A DNA stretch of 8,029 bases from an uncultured Acidimicrobiaceae bacterium. GTDB lineage: Bacteria > Actinomycetota > Acidimicrobiia > Acidimicrobiales > MedAcidi-G1. Location: the NCBI GenBank assembly GCA_913054115.1, contig CAJXIS010000090.1, positions 1 to 8,029 on the forward strand, written 5' to 3'. The notes under the pieces are model-generated. The model worked only from the letters and a program-made list of their open reading frames with translations, did not search any database and was not told the DNA's origin. A program made the position numbers and the translations under genes. Below, piece by piece: positions 5,946 to 8,029 of this stretch (position 1 is the stretch's first letter; each line of letters opens with the position of its first letter).

Positions 5946-7168
5946 GGGTCCTCATGATCTCGCCGGGATTCCCCGCCGACATGCCGCTGTTCACCCGGGC
6001 CCTCGCACAGTTCGGGGCACAGGTGTACGGGGTCAGCGACCAGCCGCCTGCCGGCCTCGACCCCGAGGTGGCCGATGCACTCACCGCCTACCTGCCCGTG
6101 GCCGACCTGTGGGACGAGGACAGCACCGTGGAGGAGGTGGCGCAGTGGCTCGAGGAGCGCCGCACACCGGTCGACCGGGTCGAATGCCTCTGGGAGCCTG
6201 GCGTTCTGCTCGCCGCCAAGTTGCGAGAGCGCCTGGAGGTGCCCGGCCTCACCGTCGACCAGGCGGTCGCATTCCGCGACAAGGAGACGATGAAGCAGGT
6301 GCTCGATGCGGCCGGCATCCGCACGCCGCACCACTACCGGGCCGCCACGACATCGCAGGTCCGCGATGCGGCGGAACGCATCGGGTTCCCCGTGATCGTG
6401 AAGCCGATCGACGGCGCCGGTTCCGCCGACACCTACACGGCACATGCGTCGGAGGACCTCGACCAGATCCTGGACGCCATCGAGCATGTACCCGAGGTCT
6501 CGGTCGAGGAGTTCATCGAAGGCGAGGAGTACACCTACGACACCGTCTGCGCCGATGGACAGGTGCTGTTCGAAAACGTCGCCTGGTACCGCCCGAAGCC
6601 CCTCGTCTCCCGCCTCAACCCGTGGATCAGCCAGACGGCGATCTGTCTCGGCGACATCGCCACCCCGGAGATCGCCGTGGGCGTCGAGCTAGGCCGCCGG
6701 GTGCTCGTCGCCCTCGGCTTCGAGAGCGGCTTCACCCACATGGAGTGGTTCCGCACCCCGTCGGGCGAGGCCGTCTTCGGCGAGATCGGTGCACGCTCGC
6801 CGGGGGGTCGGCTCACCCACGGGATGAACATGACGTGCGACGCCGACCTGTTCACCGGTTGGGCGGAGGCGATCTGCACCTCGCGCCTCTCCCAGGACAC
6901 GACCAAGCGCTACAACGCGGCGCTGGTCTTCAAGCGGGCCCAGGGTGCCGGTACCCGCATCACCCGGATCGAGGGACTCGAGCCGATCCTCGTCGAACAC
7001 GGTGCACACATTCCGCTCATCGACCTCGTGCCCGTCGGTGCCCCCCGCCGCGACTGGCGCAAGGTGGTCACGGGCGACGGCTGGATGGTGGTGCGCCATC
7101 CCGACCTCACCACGACGCTCCACATCGCCGACCGCCTCGCATCCGAGGTGCGGGTGATCGCCGACTGA
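5942..7168 (+). CDS. ATP-grasp carboxylate-amine ligase-like protein AG3
   Basis: This 408-residue paralogue of AG1 and AG2 starts at GTG 5942, chosen because of GGGAGG seven bases upstream and the MRVLMISPGFP N-terminus that lines up with AG1 (MHVLFIEPAFP). Signatures in order: RDKETMK at 112-118, VIVKPIDGAG at 151-160 (Lys154 contacts ATP), EEFIEGEEYTYD at 189-200, PWIS at 227-230, THMEWF at 265-270, GEIGARSPGG at 280-289 and VVRHPD at 383-388. The second Pro of the paralogues' RPPG is kept but the first is Ser (RSPG), giving the more common EI-x2-R-x2-G form of this ATP-grasp branch. That region holds the metal-binding Glu and lines the active site, so specificity may differ. The start overlaps the AG2 stop by four bases (GTGA), and the stop overlaps the next ATG (TGATG), so the three plus-strand genes are very likely one transcript. 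Role: ligation of a carboxylate to an amine; substrate unknown. Confidence 0.88.
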   Translation: MRVLMISPGFPADMPLFTRALAQFGAQVYGVSDQPPAGLDPEVADALTAYLPVADLWDEDSTVEEVAQWLEERRTPVDRVECLWEPGVLLAAKLRERLEVPGLTVDQAVAFRDKETMKQVLDAAGIRTPHHYRAATTSQVRDAAERIGFPVIVKPIDGAGSADTYTAHASEDLDQILDAIEHVPEVSVEEFIEGEEYTYDTVCADGQVLFENVAWYRPKPLVSRLNPWISQTAICLGDIATPEIAVGVELGRRVLVALGFESGFTHMEWFRTPSGEAVFGEIGARSPGGRLTHGMNMTCDADLFTGWAEAICTSRLSQDTTKRYNAALVFKRAQGAGTRITRIEGLEPILVEHGAHIPLIDLVPVGAPRRDWRKVVTGDGWMVVRHPDLTTTLHIADRLASEVRVIAD

Positions 7169-8029
7169 TGGCAGAGTCACCCATGCCCTCCGAACGCCGC
7201 GTGGTCCTGCTCGGGCCGCAGCACAGGACCCAGATCGTCGCCAGGGCGGTCGACGACCTCGGCGTGGACGGCCCGCTGGCCACGATCACCGCCGGGTGGG
7301 AGGAGCGCGAGCACGAGGACGAGGATCTCTCGCTCCACCTCGGCGGCCGCACACGCAACCTCGGGCTCTACCCGCGGGCCGAGGAGGTCCTGCTCGAGGA
7401 CGGGGTCGTGCGCGAGCTGCTCAACGAACGGTTCCACCGGATGCGCGACCTGCGCTCGCTCTACCACCTCCGGTTGGCCCCTCAGCTCAAGTCCTGCCGG
7501 GAGCTGCTCGCCCGCACAGACCCCGCTGCGCCAGATGCGCTGCACGGTCCGGAGATCGAAGGGGCGATCGCCGGGGTCCGCTCCCTTGACGAGAACCACC
7601 TGAAGCGCACCGCAGCCCTCGAGGCCGAGATCACCGAACGGATGGCCGCACCCACGCGACCGTCGATCGAACGCCACCGCCAAGAGCTCGCCGTCGTACT
7701 CGACGGGGTCGAGGCGATCCTGATCGCCGGCGGCCACGTGGCCACCCTGCTCGACCGGCTGCGCCTCTTCGACGTCTTCTCGCTGGCGCCGACCGTGCCG
7801 GTCATCGCCTGGTCCGGTGGTGCGATCGTGGTCGCCGAGCGGATCGTGCTGTTCCACGACAGCCCGCCGCAGGGGGCCGGCGATCCCGAGGTCTATGCGC
7901 CCGGACTCGGGCTCGTGACAGGCATCGTGCCACTGCCGCATGCACGGCACCGGCTGCGCCTCGACGACCCGGCCCGCGTCGCACTGTTCGCCCAGCGGTT
8001 CGCTCCCGACCTGTGTGCCACCCTCGACA
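7168..8029 (+). CDS. Peptidase S51/cyanophycinase-like protein (class I GAT-like fold), 3' truncated
   Basis: The frame from ATG 7168 stays open for 287 codons to the window edge. The first 15 residues are followed by a Rossmann-like strand (RVVLLGPQ, 11-18). Further on come VEAILIAGGHVATLL (181-195) and PVIAWSGGAIVVAE (211-224), the latter a nucleophile elbow with Ser216. EVYAPGLGLVTGIVPLPHARHR (241-262) supplies a candidate catalytic His258. This order matches the S51 family (aspartyl dipeptidase PepE, cyanophycinase), where the elbow is usually W/T-S-A-G-A and the Ser-His pair cleaves next to acidic residues. No Cys is at the elbow, so true glutamine amidotransferase activity is unlikely. 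Residues about 60-165 form a charged helical insert longer than in PepE. The ATG overlaps the AG3 stop (TGATG), with no good ribosome site, so it is made by coupled translation. A hydrolase acting on the ligase product is the natural guess. Fold call fairly sure; activity unsure. Confidence 0.82.
   Translation, partial: MAESPMPSERRVVLLGPQHRTQIVARAVDDLGVDGPLATITAGWEEREHEDEDLSLHLGGRTRNLGLYPRAEEVLLEDGVVRELLNERFHRMRDLRSLYHLRLAPQLKSCRELLARTDPAAPDALHGPEIEGAIAGVRSLDENHLKRTAALEAEITERMAAPTRPSIERHRQELAVVLDGVEAILIAGGHVATLLDRLRLFDVFSLAPTVPVIAWSGGAIVVAERIVLFHDSPPQGAGDPEVYAPGLGLVTGIVPLPHARHRLRLDDPARVALFAQRFAPDLCATLD

Noticed and set aside
1..8029. tRNA, rRNA, CRISPR array, insertion sequence, direct repeats or prophage genes
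   Set aside because: Reading by eye, I found no tandem repeats with spacers, transposase motifs, terminal inverted repeats or structural RNA signatures. The similarity among the three ATP-grasp genes is old protein-level paralogy, not a DNA repeat.
4686..8029. A canonical cyanophycin synthetase/cyanophycinase (cphA/cphB) pair
   Set aside because: CphA is about 870 residues or more, with an ATP-grasp domain fused to a Mur-ligase-like domain. AG2 and AG3 are about 410 residues with no Mur-ligase part, so the locus is at most analogous.

Overview
This 8,029-base window is very GC-rich and densely coded, with no stretch over about 100 bases between genes. The codon bias, overlapping starts and stops, TAnnnT motifs directly upstream of starts, and a deazaflavin (F420)-type nitroreductase gene suggest a high-GC actinobacterium (Actinomycetota). 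Acidimicrobiia-like is possible, but that rank is a guess.

Layout: two gene sets diverge from a small shared promoter region near 4630-4690. The minus-strand set runs leftward: a GT5 glycogen synthase (glgA, 4680-3148), an ATP-grasp ligase one base behind it (AG1, 3146-1926), a DDN-type F420-dependent oxidoreductase (1869-1438) and an EntS-like MFS exporter (1382-141). A probable next gene begins at 38 and runs off the left edge. The plus-strand set is a tightly overlapping operon: two more ATP-grasp ligases (AG2, 4686-5945; AG3, 5942-7168) and a protein with a peptidase S51/cyanophycinase-like, class I glutamine-amidotransferase-like fold (7168 to beyond the right edge).

The notable content is three clearly paralogous ATP-grasp enzymes of about 410 residues. 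They share RDK-x2-MK, KPx2GAG, EEF and THMEWF signatures and an Arg-His-Pro near the C-terminus. They surround glgA and end in a serine hydrolase-type gene. ATP-grasp enzymes of this kind join a carboxylate to an amine (or other nucleophile) through an acyl-phosphate, and S51 enzymes cleave peptides with acidic residues or cyanophycin. A reasonable inference is a locus that makes, and may trim or break down, a small peptide or amino-acid conjugate. The MFS protein could be its exporter, and glgA may tie it to carbon storage. No substrate can be read from the sequence, and the cooperation of the two gene sets is inferred from adjacency only.

The glgA start is a puzzle. The only ATG adds 22 poorly supported codons, while a TAGGGT promoter-like motif lies inside that leader, just ahead of the conserved N-terminus.
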